This document shows positions 17,066 to 24,886 of a stretch of DNA of 64,000 bases, piece by piece (the first letter of the stretch is position 1; every line of letters starts with the position of its first letter). Source of the stretch: Rummeliibacillus pycnus_B (GTDB taxonomy: Bacteria > Bacillota > Bacilli > Bacillales_A > Planococcaceae); the NCBI RefSeq assembly GCF_050459865.1, contig NZ_JBCMNM010000039.1, forward strand, positions 53,402 through 117,401, written 5' to 3'. Both the position numbers and the translations under genes were made by a program. The notes beneath the pieces are model-generated. The model was given only the letters and a program-made list of their open reading frames with translations, had not been told where the DNA came from and did not search any database.

Positions 17066-17173
17066 CTATTCTTCTTTACTACCTAAGCAGCGTTCACATT
17101 CAAATAATGTAGATTCGACCTGCTCCACAATTTCACATCCACATTCAGTACATAGCTTTGGATATCTTTCATT
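17066..17173 (-). CDS. YhfH-like zinc-ribbon microprotein, start in doubt
   Basis: The frame reads MKDIPKLCTECGCEIVEQVE and continues to a second CERC pair: 35 residues with Cys at 8, 11, 13, 26 and 29, i.e. two CxxC knuckles. This resembles the YhfH family of very small zinc-ribbon proteins of unknown function. The ATG at 17173 has no close ribosome site. A perfect one (AGGAGG, 7 nt) instead serves an ATG at 17189 in another frame. That frame stops after 14 codons but would join this one by a +1 shift at CCC-AAA. The choices are real internal initiation, frameshifting, or a one-base error or mutation. It lies about 50 nt downstream of aceB, before the shared terminator. Confidence 0.55.
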   Translation of the reverse strand, partial: NERYPKLCTECGCEIVEQVESTLFECERCLGSKEE

Positions 17174-17242
17174 TTGTTCGTTTTGCATACTATCTCCTCC
17201 TATTATAAGTTAATGTTAGGCTACCAAGGCAATGACTTCGTT

Positions 17243-18847
17243 TTAAGAAATATGTTGGTAGCTTGGTACAGTTAAGAATTCTTCAAATTCATCTAGTAAT
17301 GTCAATTCGGTAAAGATTTCAGCAGCTTCTTCAAAGCGTCCATTTAAGTAATTTTCTTGCCCTACTTGCTCTTCAATTTTTTGTAGTTCTTTTTTCATAA
17401 TATTTTTGAATAATACTACGTCAATATTTTGACCACTATCCAATTTTCCTTCAGGATGTCGAATCCATTGCCATACTTGTGTACGAGAAATTTCAGCGGT
17501 TGCCGCATCTTCCATCATATTATTGATTGGTGCAGCACCATTACCTCGTAGCCAAGAAGCAATATATTGAACTCCTACACTGCAATTGAGACGCAACCCA
17601 TCTTCAGTAATCTTCCCTTGTGGAACTTCCAATAAATCTTTTGCAGTAACATGGACATCTTCACGTTTACGGTGAATCTGATTTGGCGTTTTCATATGCT
17701 CATCAAATTGCTCCATTGCAACAGGTACTAAACCTGGGTGTGCTACCCATGTTCCATCATGACCATCAGTTGCTTCACGTCGTTTATCCTCACGAACTTT
17801 TTCGAAAGCAATCTCATTTGCTTGCTCGTTATCTTTGATTGGAATTTGTGCAGCCATCCCGCCCATTGCAGGCGCATTACGCTTATGACAAGTTTGAATA
17901 CATAATTGTGAATACGCTCTCATAAATGGTGATGTCATCGTTACTTGACCTCTGTCAGGTAAAATAACATCTGAATGATTACGTAATCGTTTAATATAGC
18001 TAAAAATATAATCCCAGCGTCCACAGTTTAAACCAGCCGAATGATCTTTTAACTCATATAAAATCTCATCCATTTCAAATGCTGCTGTAATTGTTTCAAT
18101 TAAGACCGTTGCTTTTATAGTCCCTTGTGGAATACCAAGATAGTCTTGTGCGTAAATAAAAATATCATTCCATAATCTCGCTTCCAAATGACTCTCTAAC
18201 TTAGGTAAATAGAAATAAGGGCCTGAACCACGTGCGATTAATTCTTTAGCGTTGTGGAAGAAATATAAACCGAAATCAAAAAGGCTCCCAGATATAGGCT
18301 CACCATTAGCTTCTACATTTCTTTCTATTAAATGTAACCCACGTGGGCGAACTAATAATGTAGCTGTATCATTATTTAAACTATATACTTTACCATTTGA
18401 AGATTGAGTGAAGGAAATGGTTTTTCGTACTGCATCATACATATTGATTTGACCTTCAATCATATTCTCCCAAGTTGGAGATGTTGCATCCTCGAAACAA
18501 GCCATAAACATTTTTGCTCCAGAATTTAATGCATTAATGACCATTTTGCGTGTTACTGGCCCTGTAATTTCAACTCGACGGTCTAGCAAATCTTGTGGTA
18601 ATGGGGCAATTGTCCAATCCCCTTCTCGAATTGCTTTCGTTTCATCTAGAAAATTCAAGGATGCACCTTCATTTAATTGCTGTTGACGTACCTGTCTTTG
18701 TTCTAATAATGTTTTTCTTCGATCGTTAAATTGCTGATGTAATGATGCGATAAATTTTACTGCATCAGGGGTTAAAACTTGTTCTGTTGATGCATTTTGT
18801 TTACCTACGATTTCAATAGTAGGTGTGGCAGCTTGTTGAGTACCCAA
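17243..18847 (-). CDS. aceB: Malate synthase A
   Basis: Second enzyme of the glyoxylate shunt: condenses glyoxylate with acetyl-CoA to malate in the cytosol. About 534 residues, the length of the A isoform. The malate synthase signature KDHSAGLNCGRWDYIFS is near residue 275, and DGTWVAHPGLVP is near 370. The frame opens at an ATG (18856) that overlaps the AAAGG ribosome site. I prefer the TTG at 18847, which has AAAGGATGAT at proper spacing; the alternative adds three residues. It lies about 150 nt after aceA, with a long inverted repeat in the gap. Confidence 0.95.
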   Translation of the reverse strand: MGTQQAATPTIEIVGKQNASTEQVLTPDAVKFIASLHQQFNDRRKTLLEQRQVRQQQLNEGASLNFLDETKAIREGDWTIAPLPQDLLDRRVEITGPVTRKMVINALNSGAKMFMACFEDATSPTWENMIEGQINMYDAVRKTISFTQSSNGKVYSLNNDTATLLVRPRGLHLIERNVEANGEPISGSLFDFGLYFFHNAKELIARGSGPYFYLPKLESHLEARLWNDIFIYAQDYLGIPQGTIKATVLIETITAAFEMDEILYELKDHSAGLNCGRWDYIFSYIKRLRNHSDVILPDRGQVTMTSPFMRAYSQLCIQTCHKRNAPAMGGMAAQIPIKDNEQANEIAFEKVREDKRREATDGHDGTWVAHPGLVPVAMEQFDEHMKTPNQIHRKREDVHVTAKDLLEVPQGKITEDGLRLNCSVGVQYIASWLRGNGAAPINNMMEDAATAEISRTQVWQWIRHPEGKLDSGQNIDVVLFKNIMKKELQKIEEQVGQENYLNGRFEEAAEIFTELTLLDEFEEFLTVPSYQHIS

Positions 18848-18893
18848 ATCTATCATCCTTTCACATTACCAATTTCTAAGAGTTTTATAAAGA

Positions 18894-18996
18894 AAGCTGT
18901 TAGCCACTACATCTCCATATCTTGCATATTGATCTTTCGTGTAAGCGATTTTAATAGACTAATAAGTTTTGATTTGGATATAGTATCTAACAGCTT
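18894..18996 (-). repeat. Long-range inverted repeat in the aceA-aceB gap
   Basis: AAGCTGTTAG (18894-18903) and CTAACAGCTT (18987-18996) are perfect 10-bp arms separated by 83 nt, in the gap after the aceA stop and before the aceB start. In the RNA they could form a stem that modulates aceB expression or processing. No U-run follows. Confidence 0.5.
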
Positions 18997-19006
18997 AAAT
19001 TTATCT

Positions 19007-20290
19007 TTAGATAAATTGTGCAGTTTCTGTAGAACCCTTCATAGCAGTTGTTGAAGAAGTTCCGCCTGAAATAACTTGAGATACCTCATCAAAGTAACCC
19101 GTACCTACTTCACGTTGATGTTTTGTTGCTGTATAGCCTTTTGCCTCACTCGCAAATTCTTCTTGTTGTAATTTTGAGTATGCAGCCATACCATTATCTT
19201 TGTAATCATGCGCTAATTTGAACATACTGTGATTTAGTGCATGGAAACCAGCTAATGTTACAAATTGGAATTTGTATCCCATCTTGCCAAGCTCTACTTG
19301 ATATTTTGCAATTGTTTCATCATCTAAATTTGCTTTCCAATTGAATGATGGTGAGCAATTATAAGCTAAGAGCTTACCTGGGAATTTGGCATGAATTGCA
19401 TCTGCAAATTTCTTTGCCTCTTCTAAATCTGGTTTAGATGTTTCACACCAAACTAAATCAGCATATGGTGCGTAAGCTAAACCACGAGCAATCGCTTGAT
19501 CGATTCCAGCTTTTGTACGGAAGAATCCTTCTGGAGTACGTTCTCCAGTGATGAATTCTGCATCACGCGGATCAATATCACTAGTTACCATATCAGCTGC
19601 ATCTGCATCTGTACGTGCAATTAAAATAGTTGGTACACCTGATACGTCAGCTGCAAGTCGTGCTGCTACTAAATTACGAATTGAATTTTGAGTTGGCAGT
19701 AAAACTTTACCGCCTAAATGACCACATTTTTTCTCAGAAGCTAATTGGTCTTCTAAGTGAACACCAGCAGCGCCTGCTTCAATCATACCTTTAATCAATT
19801 CAAATACATTTAATGGACCACCAAAACCTGCTTCTGCATCTGCAACAATTGGAGCAAACCAGTCGAAATTGTCTAAGCGACCTTCAGCATGATCGATTTG
19901 GTCTGCACGTTGTAGTGCTTGGTTGATTCGTTTAACTACTTGTGGTACAGAGTTTGCAGGATATAAAGATTGGTCAGGATACATTTGGCCAGAAAGGTTT
20001 GCATCAGCAGCTACCTGCCAACCACTTAAGTAAATTGCTTGTAAGCCTGCTTTTACTTGTTGTACTGCTTGATTTCCTGTTAAAGCGCCTAATGCATTGA
20101 TGAAATCTTCTTCATGTAGAGATTTCCATAAACGTGCAGCACCTTTTTCCGCTAAAGTATGTTTAATTTGTACAGAACCACGAAGTTTCACTACTTCTTC
20201 TGCAGTATATGGACGTTCAATCCCTTTCCAACGCTCTTCTGTTGCCCAGCTTTTTTCAAGTTCTTCAATTTGTTGTTGTCTTGTTAACAT
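19007..20290 (-). CDS. aceA: Isocitrate lyase
   Basis: First enzyme of the glyoxylate shunt: splits isocitrate into succinate and glyoxylate. The catalytic signature KKCGHLGGKVL is near residue 190, and ARTDADAAD near 224 contributes metal and substrate binding. The C-terminal region has NCSPSFNWK near 315. I start at the ATG at 20290 (427 residues), with GAAGGTG upstream; the longer frame's GTG overlaps that site. First gene of aceA-aceB, divergent from a LytTR-type regulator. B. subtilis 168 lacks this pathway, so this organism should grow on acetate or fatty acids. Confidence 0.96.
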   Translation of the reverse strand: MLTRQQQIEELEKSWATEERWKGIERPYTAEEVVKLRGSVQIKHTLAEKGAARLWKSLHEEDFINALGALTGNQAVQQVKAGLQAIYLSGWQVAADANLSGQMYPDQSLYPANSVPQVVKRINQALQRADQIDHAEGRLDNFDWFAPIVADAEAGFGGPLNVFELIKGMIEAGAAGVHLEDQLASEKKCGHLGGKVLLPTQNSIRNLVAARLAADVSGVPTILIARTDADAADMVTSDIDPRDAEFITGERTPEGFFRTKAGIDQAIARGLAYAPYADLVWCETSKPDLEEAKKFADAIHAKFPGKLLAYNCSPSFNWKANLDDETIAKYQVELGKMGYKFQFVTLAGFHALNHSMFKLAHDYKDNGMAAYSKLQQEEFASEAKGYTATKHQREVGTGYFDEVSQVISGGTSSTTAMKGSTETAQFI

Positions 20291-20376
20291 ATACAAACAC
20301 ACCTTCCACTTTGACTTTGTTGAACGCTAGCTTTCTATTTAAAAATACACCCCTACATTTTGTTGCATAACAGCTA

Positions 20377-20403
20377 CCGTTGTTATAAACTAATATACAA
20401 CAG
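20377..20403. promoter_or_regulatory. Imperfect inverted repeat between aceA and the LytTR gene
   Basis: CCGTTGTTATA (20377-20387) faces TATACAACAG (20394-20403). A related TTTTGTTGCATAAC lies about 20 nt to the left. It sits mid-way in the divergent intergenic region and is a candidate operator for the adjacent regulator. The match to the direct-repeat LytTR consensus is only partial. Confidence 0.4.
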
Positions 20404-20512
20404 AGAATGTATTTTGTTATTGTTTTTGGATGAAATCCCTTTTTTTTACGATAAATGAATGAATTACTAAGACAAAGTGAAAAATTCAGGATTGGTATAG
20501 GAGGAGCATGAC

Positions 20513-21184
20513 ATGATACAAGGTACAGAAATTTTAGCGAAGGCATTAGCAGAACAGTATAGTAATTTATTAGTAGATTGGATACCAAAAGGAGCCTCAA
20601 TCGCTATCGCGACAGGGGAAACGTACATCTATTATGCAGCTGGTATACACGATATCCTTTTAGAAAGAGGAAAGAAAATTAAGAAAGGAAGTATTGCTGA
20701 TCGTGTAATCAAAGAAAGAAAGAAAATTGAAGCTGTTATAGATCAGGAACTTTTAGGTATACCATATTATGGTATTGGCTACCCCGTCGATTTTTTAGGT
20801 GAGCCGGCTGCATTAATCGTTATATTGGCCCCAGATCATCCAGTAGTAAAAAGAGAACCTTTTCGTTTTATAACAGGTAAGCAAGAAGATCAATGGGTAC
20901 CAATTGCAATTGATAAGATTTCACATTTTGAAAGTCTTAATAAGAAGAATTGGTTTTATGTTGATGGTGAGCAATATAAAATAAATTTAACGCTAAAAGA
21001 ACTCCCTAATAGATTACCTGACTATTTTTTAAGAATTCATCGTTCCTATATTATTAACATCCATGCCATCAGTCGTATTACTCGTGATTTCTCCTCAAAT
21101 TTAAACATTATTATGAAAGATGGTACAGAACTACCTGTAAGTAATTCCTATATAAATGAAGTGAAACGAGTTCTTGAATTTTAA
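20513..21184 (+). CDS. LytTR-family transcriptional regulator, divergent from aceA
   Basis: A 223-residue protein with a C-terminal LytTR DNA-binding domain (about 125-220), recognisable by FLRIHRSYIINIHAISRI and the following DGTELPVSNSYINEVKR. The N-terminal 120 residues are not a response-regulator receiver: there is no phospho-aspartate pattern. They look like a PAS/GAF-type sensor with GYPVDFLGEPAALIVIL. The start has TAGGAGGAGCATGAC. Because it faces aceA across about 220 nt, control of the glyoxylate shunt in response to a small ligand is a reasonable inference, not shown. It ends at a strong terminator. Confidence 0.8.
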   Translation: MIQGTEILAKALAEQYSNLLVDWIPKGASIAIATGETYIYYAAGIHDILLERGKKIKKGSIADRVIKERKKIEAVIDQELLGIPYYGIGYPVDFLGEPAALIVILAPDHPVVKREPFRFITGKQEDQWVPIAIDKISHFESLNKKNWFYVDGEQYKINLTLKELPNRLPDYFLRIHRSYIINIHAISRITRDFSSNLNIIMKDGTELPVSNSYINEVKRVLEF

Positions 21185-21201
21185 CTAAATTTATCGCAAA
21201 G

Positions 21202-21236
21202 AAAAAAGGAGTCTAAGGACTCCTTTTTCTTTTTCT
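21202..21236 (+). terminator. Terminator of the LytTR gene
   Basis: AAAAAAGGAGTC/GACTCCTTTTT stem with a 4-nt loop and T-run. Confidence 0.93.
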
Positions 21237-21479
21237 ATTATTTGTATGCTAGCCTAATTTAAATTTTTTAGACAATACTATTTTGTTCGTGTTAGAATTT
21301 GCTTCATTTTCTTTAAATTAATCATTGAAAATAAGCATTTAAAGAATAAAAGATAATTTTTGAAGTTATATAAATTACCTCCATTAAAGGTCAAACATTT
21401 TCCATAACCTCAGCTTTCTTCGCCTATATCAAAAAATCTAGGAATACTCAAAATAATAGTTTTATTTCTTCAATAATAC

Positions 21480-21507
21480 TTGAAAAACATGTAGAATTTT
21501 GTATAAT
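21480..21507 (+). promoter_or_regulatory. Likely sigma-A promoter of the pot operon
   Basis: TTGAAA and TATAAT with a 16-nt spacer. Predicted transcription starts near 21514, just ahead of the AGTAAAC array. The rest of the gap 21240-21480 is AT-rich with nothing recognisable. Confidence 0.65.
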
Positions 21508-21512
21508 AAATA

Positions 21513-21610
21513 AGGTTTTAGTAAACTTTGAGTTTCGTAAAAGTAAACTTTTATTACTCTAAGTTTAGCATAAGTAAACGAAATTAACTTCAAGTTTATG
21601 AATAGTAAAC
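21513..21610 (+). promoter_or_regulatory. Array of AGTAAAC sites, candidate operator
   Basis: AGTAAAC occurs four times on the plus strand at 21520, 21542, 21573 and 21604 (spacing 22, 31, 31). The last three are each preceded, 5 nt upstream, by an AGTTT-type half-site (GAGTTTC, AAGTTTA, AAGTTTA). The array lies between the promoter and the XRE-cupin start codon, so it would overlap the 5' leader. Autoregulatory binding by the XRE-cupin protein is the simplest reading. Confidence 0.6.
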
Positions 21611-21630
21611 AAATTGAGGAGTACAAATAG

Positions 21631-22173
21631 ATGCAAATCGGTAAAAAAATTAAACGGCTTCGTCTTAAAAAGGGTCTTACCCAAGAAGAGTTGGGCGAAA
21701 GAACAGATTTGAGCAAAGGATACATATCTCAATTAGAAAGAGATTTAAACTCTCCTTCCATCGAAACACTCTTCGCCATATTAGAAGTTCTTGGTTCAAC
21801 TCCAAAGAAATTCTTTGATGACGATATTGAAGAACAAAAGATAGTGTACAGCGTGGATGATTACACCATCTATACTGACGAGGAGAAGAAATATTGTATA
21901 GAATGGCTTATTCCTACTTCAAATGAAAAAAAGGTTGAGCCTGTCATCATCACGTTTGAAGAGCACGGCAAGTTCAAACAATTTGAACCTTCTTTATCTG
22001 AAACCTTTATCTATGTGTTAGAGGGGCGTATAAGACTTGTTTTAGGTGATCAAGAATTTGCAGCAGCAAAAGGAAATACAATCTACTTTGATGCTTCGGA
22101 TCATCACCAATTATTCAATGATTATTTAGGTAAAACTGAGATATTACTTGTCGCAACTGAATCATATTTGTAG
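21631..22173 (+). CDS. XRE-cupin regulator of polyamine uptake (PuuR-like)
   Basis: A 180-residue repressor type: an N-terminal helix-turn-helix (residues 5-60, LRLKKGLTQEELGERTDLSK) and a C-terminal cupin (about 105-178) that would bind a small effector. It is the first gene before potABCD (17 nt to potA), as in many Firmicutes pot operons. It therefore probably represses the operon in response to polyamines. GAGGAG precedes the ATG. The leader contains four AGTAAAC repeats that may be its binding sites. Confidence 0.88.
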   Translation: MQIGKKIKRLRLKKGLTQEELGERTDLSKGYISQLERDLNSPSIETLFAILEVLGSTPKKFFDDDIEEQKIVYSVDDYTIYTDEEKKYCIEWLIPTSNEKKVEPVIITFEEHGKFKQFEPSLSETFIYVLEGRIRLVLGDQEFAAAKGNTIYFDASDHHQLFNDYLGKTEILLVATESYL

Positions 22174-22189
22174 CTTAGGAGGCCCATAA

Positions 22190-23293
22190 ATGTCAGAAAA
22201 CACAATTATTCGCTTTGATCATGTTTCGAAATCATATAGCGACGGAACTAATGTATTGAAGGATATCAACTTTGAACTAGAACGTGGTAAATTCTATACT
22301 TTACTTGGACCATCGGGCTGTGGTAAGACTACCATTTTACGTCTGATTGCTGGTTTTATGGAACCAACAAACGGTTCAATTTATTTTAATGGTAAGAAAA
22401 TTAATCGTGTACCTGCAAATGAAAGACAAGTTAATACAGTATTCCAAGACTATGCATTATTTCCACACTTAAATGTTTTTGAAAATGTAGCATTTGGCTT
22501 ACGCATTAAGAAAGTAGGCAATGGAGAGATTACAAAAAGAGTAGAAGATGCGTTAAAATTCGTAAACTTAGCTGGATACAGTCAACGTGAAATATCAGAA
22601 ATGTCTGGTGGTCAACGTCAACGTGTAGCAATTGCCCGAGCAATTGTTAATGACCCTGAAATCATCCTGCTAGATGAACCCCTTTCTGCGTTGGATTTAA
22701 AGCTTCGTACGGAAATGCAATATGAACTTCGTGAACTTCAACAACGTTTAGGAAAAACATTTGTTTTCGTCACACATGACCAAGAAGAAGCACTCGCAAT
22801 GTCTGATGAAATCTTCGTCTTAAATGAAGGAAATATAGAGCAAAGCGGTTCTCCTGTTGATATTTATGATGAACCAATTAACCGTTTTGTAGCTGATTTC
22901 ATCGGAGAATCGAATATTGTTCCAGGTACGATGGTAAAAGATTTCGAGGTAACTTTCACTGGTAAAACTTTTGAATGTGTAGATAAAGGATTAAATCCTA
23001 ATGAAAAAGTTGATATTGTTATTCGCCCAGAGGATTTAGAGATTACAGATATCGATAAAGGTAAACTTGTCGTAAAAGTAGATACACAATTATTCCGTGG
23101 TGTACATTATGAACTTTCTACCTATGATCAAGATGGCAATGAATGGCTTGTCCATTCATTAAAAAAAGCAGATGTTGGTGCAAAAATTGGCTTAGACTTT
23201 GATCCTGAATCCATTCATGTCATGCGATTAAATGAATCAGAAGAAGATTTTGATAGACGATTAGAATCTTATGGAGAAGAAAACAATGCGTAA
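22190..23293 (+). CDS. potA: Spermidine/putrescine ABC transporter ATPase
   Basis: Energises polyamine import at the inner face of the membrane. Walker A GPSGCGKTT (about 39-47), signature MSGGQRQR (about 141), Walker B IILLDEPLSALD (about 160-171) and the switch histidine in VTHDQEEA are all present. A C-terminal TOBE domain completes the 367 residues. AGGAGG precedes the ATG. Its last 8 nt overlap potB, giving tight coupling. Confidence 0.95.
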   Translation: MSENTIIRFDHVSKSYSDGTNVLKDINFELERGKFYTLLGPSGCGKTTILRLIAGFMEPTNGSIYFNGKKINRVPANERQVNTVFQDYALFPHLNVFENVAFGLRIKKVGNGEITKRVEDALKFVNLAGYSQREISEMSGGQRQRVAIARAIVNDPEIILLDEPLSALDLKLRTEMQYELRELQQRLGKTFVFVTHDQEEALAMSDEIFVLNEGNIEQSGSPVDIYDEPINRFVADFIGESNIVPGTMVKDFEVTFTGKTFECVDKGLNPNEKVDIVIRPEDLEITDIDKGKLVVKVDTQLFRGVHYELSTYDQDGNEWLVHSLKKADVGAKIGLDFDPESIHVMRLNESEEDFDRRLESYGEENNA

Positions 23294-24104
23294 AAAGGGA
23301 AATTTATTTTCTATCATCCCTTATTATATTTGGATTCTCTTTTTTGTAATCGCACCAATTCTTTTAGTATTCTATTATTCTCTTTTAGATTTACATGGTC
23401 ATTTTACTTTAGGAAACTATAAAAATTTCTTTACTAGTGTTTATTTGAAAATGACATTAAGCTCATTCTGGTATGCGTTTCTTATTACATTATTCTCTTT
23501 ATTAGTTTCGTATCCAGCAGCTTATTTGATTACAAAGTTGAAGCATAAACATCTATGGCTTATTTTAATTATTATTCCTTCATGGATTAATCTACTACTA
23601 AAAACATACGCGTTTATCGGTATTTTCGGGAATAAGGGACCAATTAATGCTTTTGCTAAAGTAATTGGATTACCGAATCAACAAATTTTATTTACAGACT
23701 TTGCTTTTGTCTTTGTTTCTGTATATATCTTTATTCCATTTATGATTTTGCCGATCTTTAATTCACTTGATAAACTAAACCCTGCATTAATCGATGCATC
23801 ACGTGATTTAGGCGCATCTAAACTTACAACATTACGAAGAGTCATCATACCTTTGACGATGAATGGTATTAAATCGGGGGTACAAGCTGTATTTATCCCT
23901 TCCCTATCTCTATTCATGATTACTCGATTAATCGCTGGTAACCGTGTGATAACACTTGGTACTGCGATTGAAGAACAATTCTTAGTAACACAAAACTGGG
24001 GAATGGGTTCAACAATAGCTGTTTTCTTAATCATCTTTATGTTTATCATCATGCTTTTCACTGGTGAAAGACGAAAAAGGAGCGACACGTCATGGAAAAA
24101 TTAA
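23286..24104 (+). CDS. potB: Spermidine/putrescine ABC permease PotB
   Basis: One of two membrane subunits of the polyamine importer. About six transmembrane helices. The EAA loop contacting PotA is represented by DASRDLGASKLTTLRRVIIP near residue 170. I use the ATG at 23286 (272 residues), which has GGAG 9 nt upstream and overlaps potA by 8 nt; a slightly earlier in-frame ATG lacks spacing. It overlaps potC by 13 nt. Confidence 0.94.
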   Translation: MRKKGNLFSIIPYYIWILFFVIAPILLVFYYSLLDLHGHFTLGNYKNFFTSVYLKMTLSSFWYAFLITLFSLLVSYPAAYLITKLKHKHLWLILIIIPSWINLLLKTYAFIGIFGNKGPINAFAKVIGLPNQQILFTDFAFVFVSVYIFIPFMILPIFNSLDKLNPALIDASRDLGASKLTTLRRVIIPLTMNGIKSGVQAVFIPSLSLFMITRLIAGNRVITLGTAIEEQFLVTQNWGMGSTIAVFLIIFMFIIMLFTGERRKRSDTSWKN

Positions 24105-24886
24105 ATAAAAGATCAAAACTCTATTTAGCCCTTGTCTTTGTCGTTCTTTACGCACCGATTCTGTACCTAGTGTTTTATTCTTTCAACAGTGGCGATTCAA
24201 TGACAAACTTTAAATCATTTACCTTAAGCCATTACAAAGATGTTTTCCAAGATTCTAGATTAATTGTTATTTTAATCAATACAGTTGTTGTAGCTTTGTT
24301 ATCTGCTGTTATATCAACTTTCATCGGTACATTTGGGGCAATCGGCATTATTGCAGTGCGTAATCGTAAACTACGTAATACACTTCTATCATTAAATAAT
24401 ATTCTGATTGTTAGCCCAGACGTAATTATTGGCGCATCCTTCTTAATCTTATTTACAATGCTTGGAGTCAAATTAGGTTTTACTTCTGTACTATTATCTC
24501 ATGTAGCATTTAGTATACCCATTGTTGTTTTAATGGTTTTACCGAAATTACAAGATATGAGTTCATCACTAATTGATGCTGCATTAGACTTAGGTGCCAC
24601 TCGTTTTGATGTCTTTACACGTGTTATTTTTCCATTTATTAAACCAGGAATTTTCGCTGGATTCTTCATGGCATTAACATACTCTTTAGATGATTTTGCT
24701 GTTACCTTCTTCGTTACTGGTAATGGTTTTAGTACTCTATCTGTTGAAATTTACTCAATGGCAAGAGCAGGCGTTTCCTTAACAGTAAACGCAATTTCAG
24801 GTTTAGTATTCTTTGTTACTTTAATCCTTGTATTAGGGTATTACTTTATTACAAATCATCAAACTAGAACGGGGGCTCATAAATGA
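24092..24886 (+). CDS. potC: Spermidine/putrescine ABC permease PotC
   Basis: Second membrane subunit of the polyamine importer, 264 residues with about six helices. EAA loop DAALDLGATRFDVFTRVIFP lies near residue 165. AAAGGAGCG inside potB serves its ATG. The stop overlaps the potD start by the ATGA arrangement. Confidence 0.95.
   Translation: MEKLNKRSKLYLALVFVVLYAPILYLVFYSFNSGDSMTNFKSFTLSHYKDVFQDSRLIVILINTVVVALLSAVISTFIGTFGAIGIIAVRNRKLRNTLLSLNNILIVSPDVIIGASFLILFTMLGVKLGFTSVLLSHVAFSIPIVVLMVLPKLQDMSSSLIDAALDLGATRFDVFTRVIFPFIKPGIFAGFFMALTYSLDDFAVTFFVTGNGFSTLSVEIYSMARAGVSLTVNAISGLVFFVTLILVLGYYFITNHQTRTGAHK

Noticed and set aside
16968..17213. 81-codon plus-strand frame
   Set aside because: Antisense to the zinc-ribbon microgene and its terminator; no ribosome site.
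23678..24088. 136-codon minus-strand frame within potB
   Set aside because: Shadow of the potB reading frame; potB has strong family motifs.
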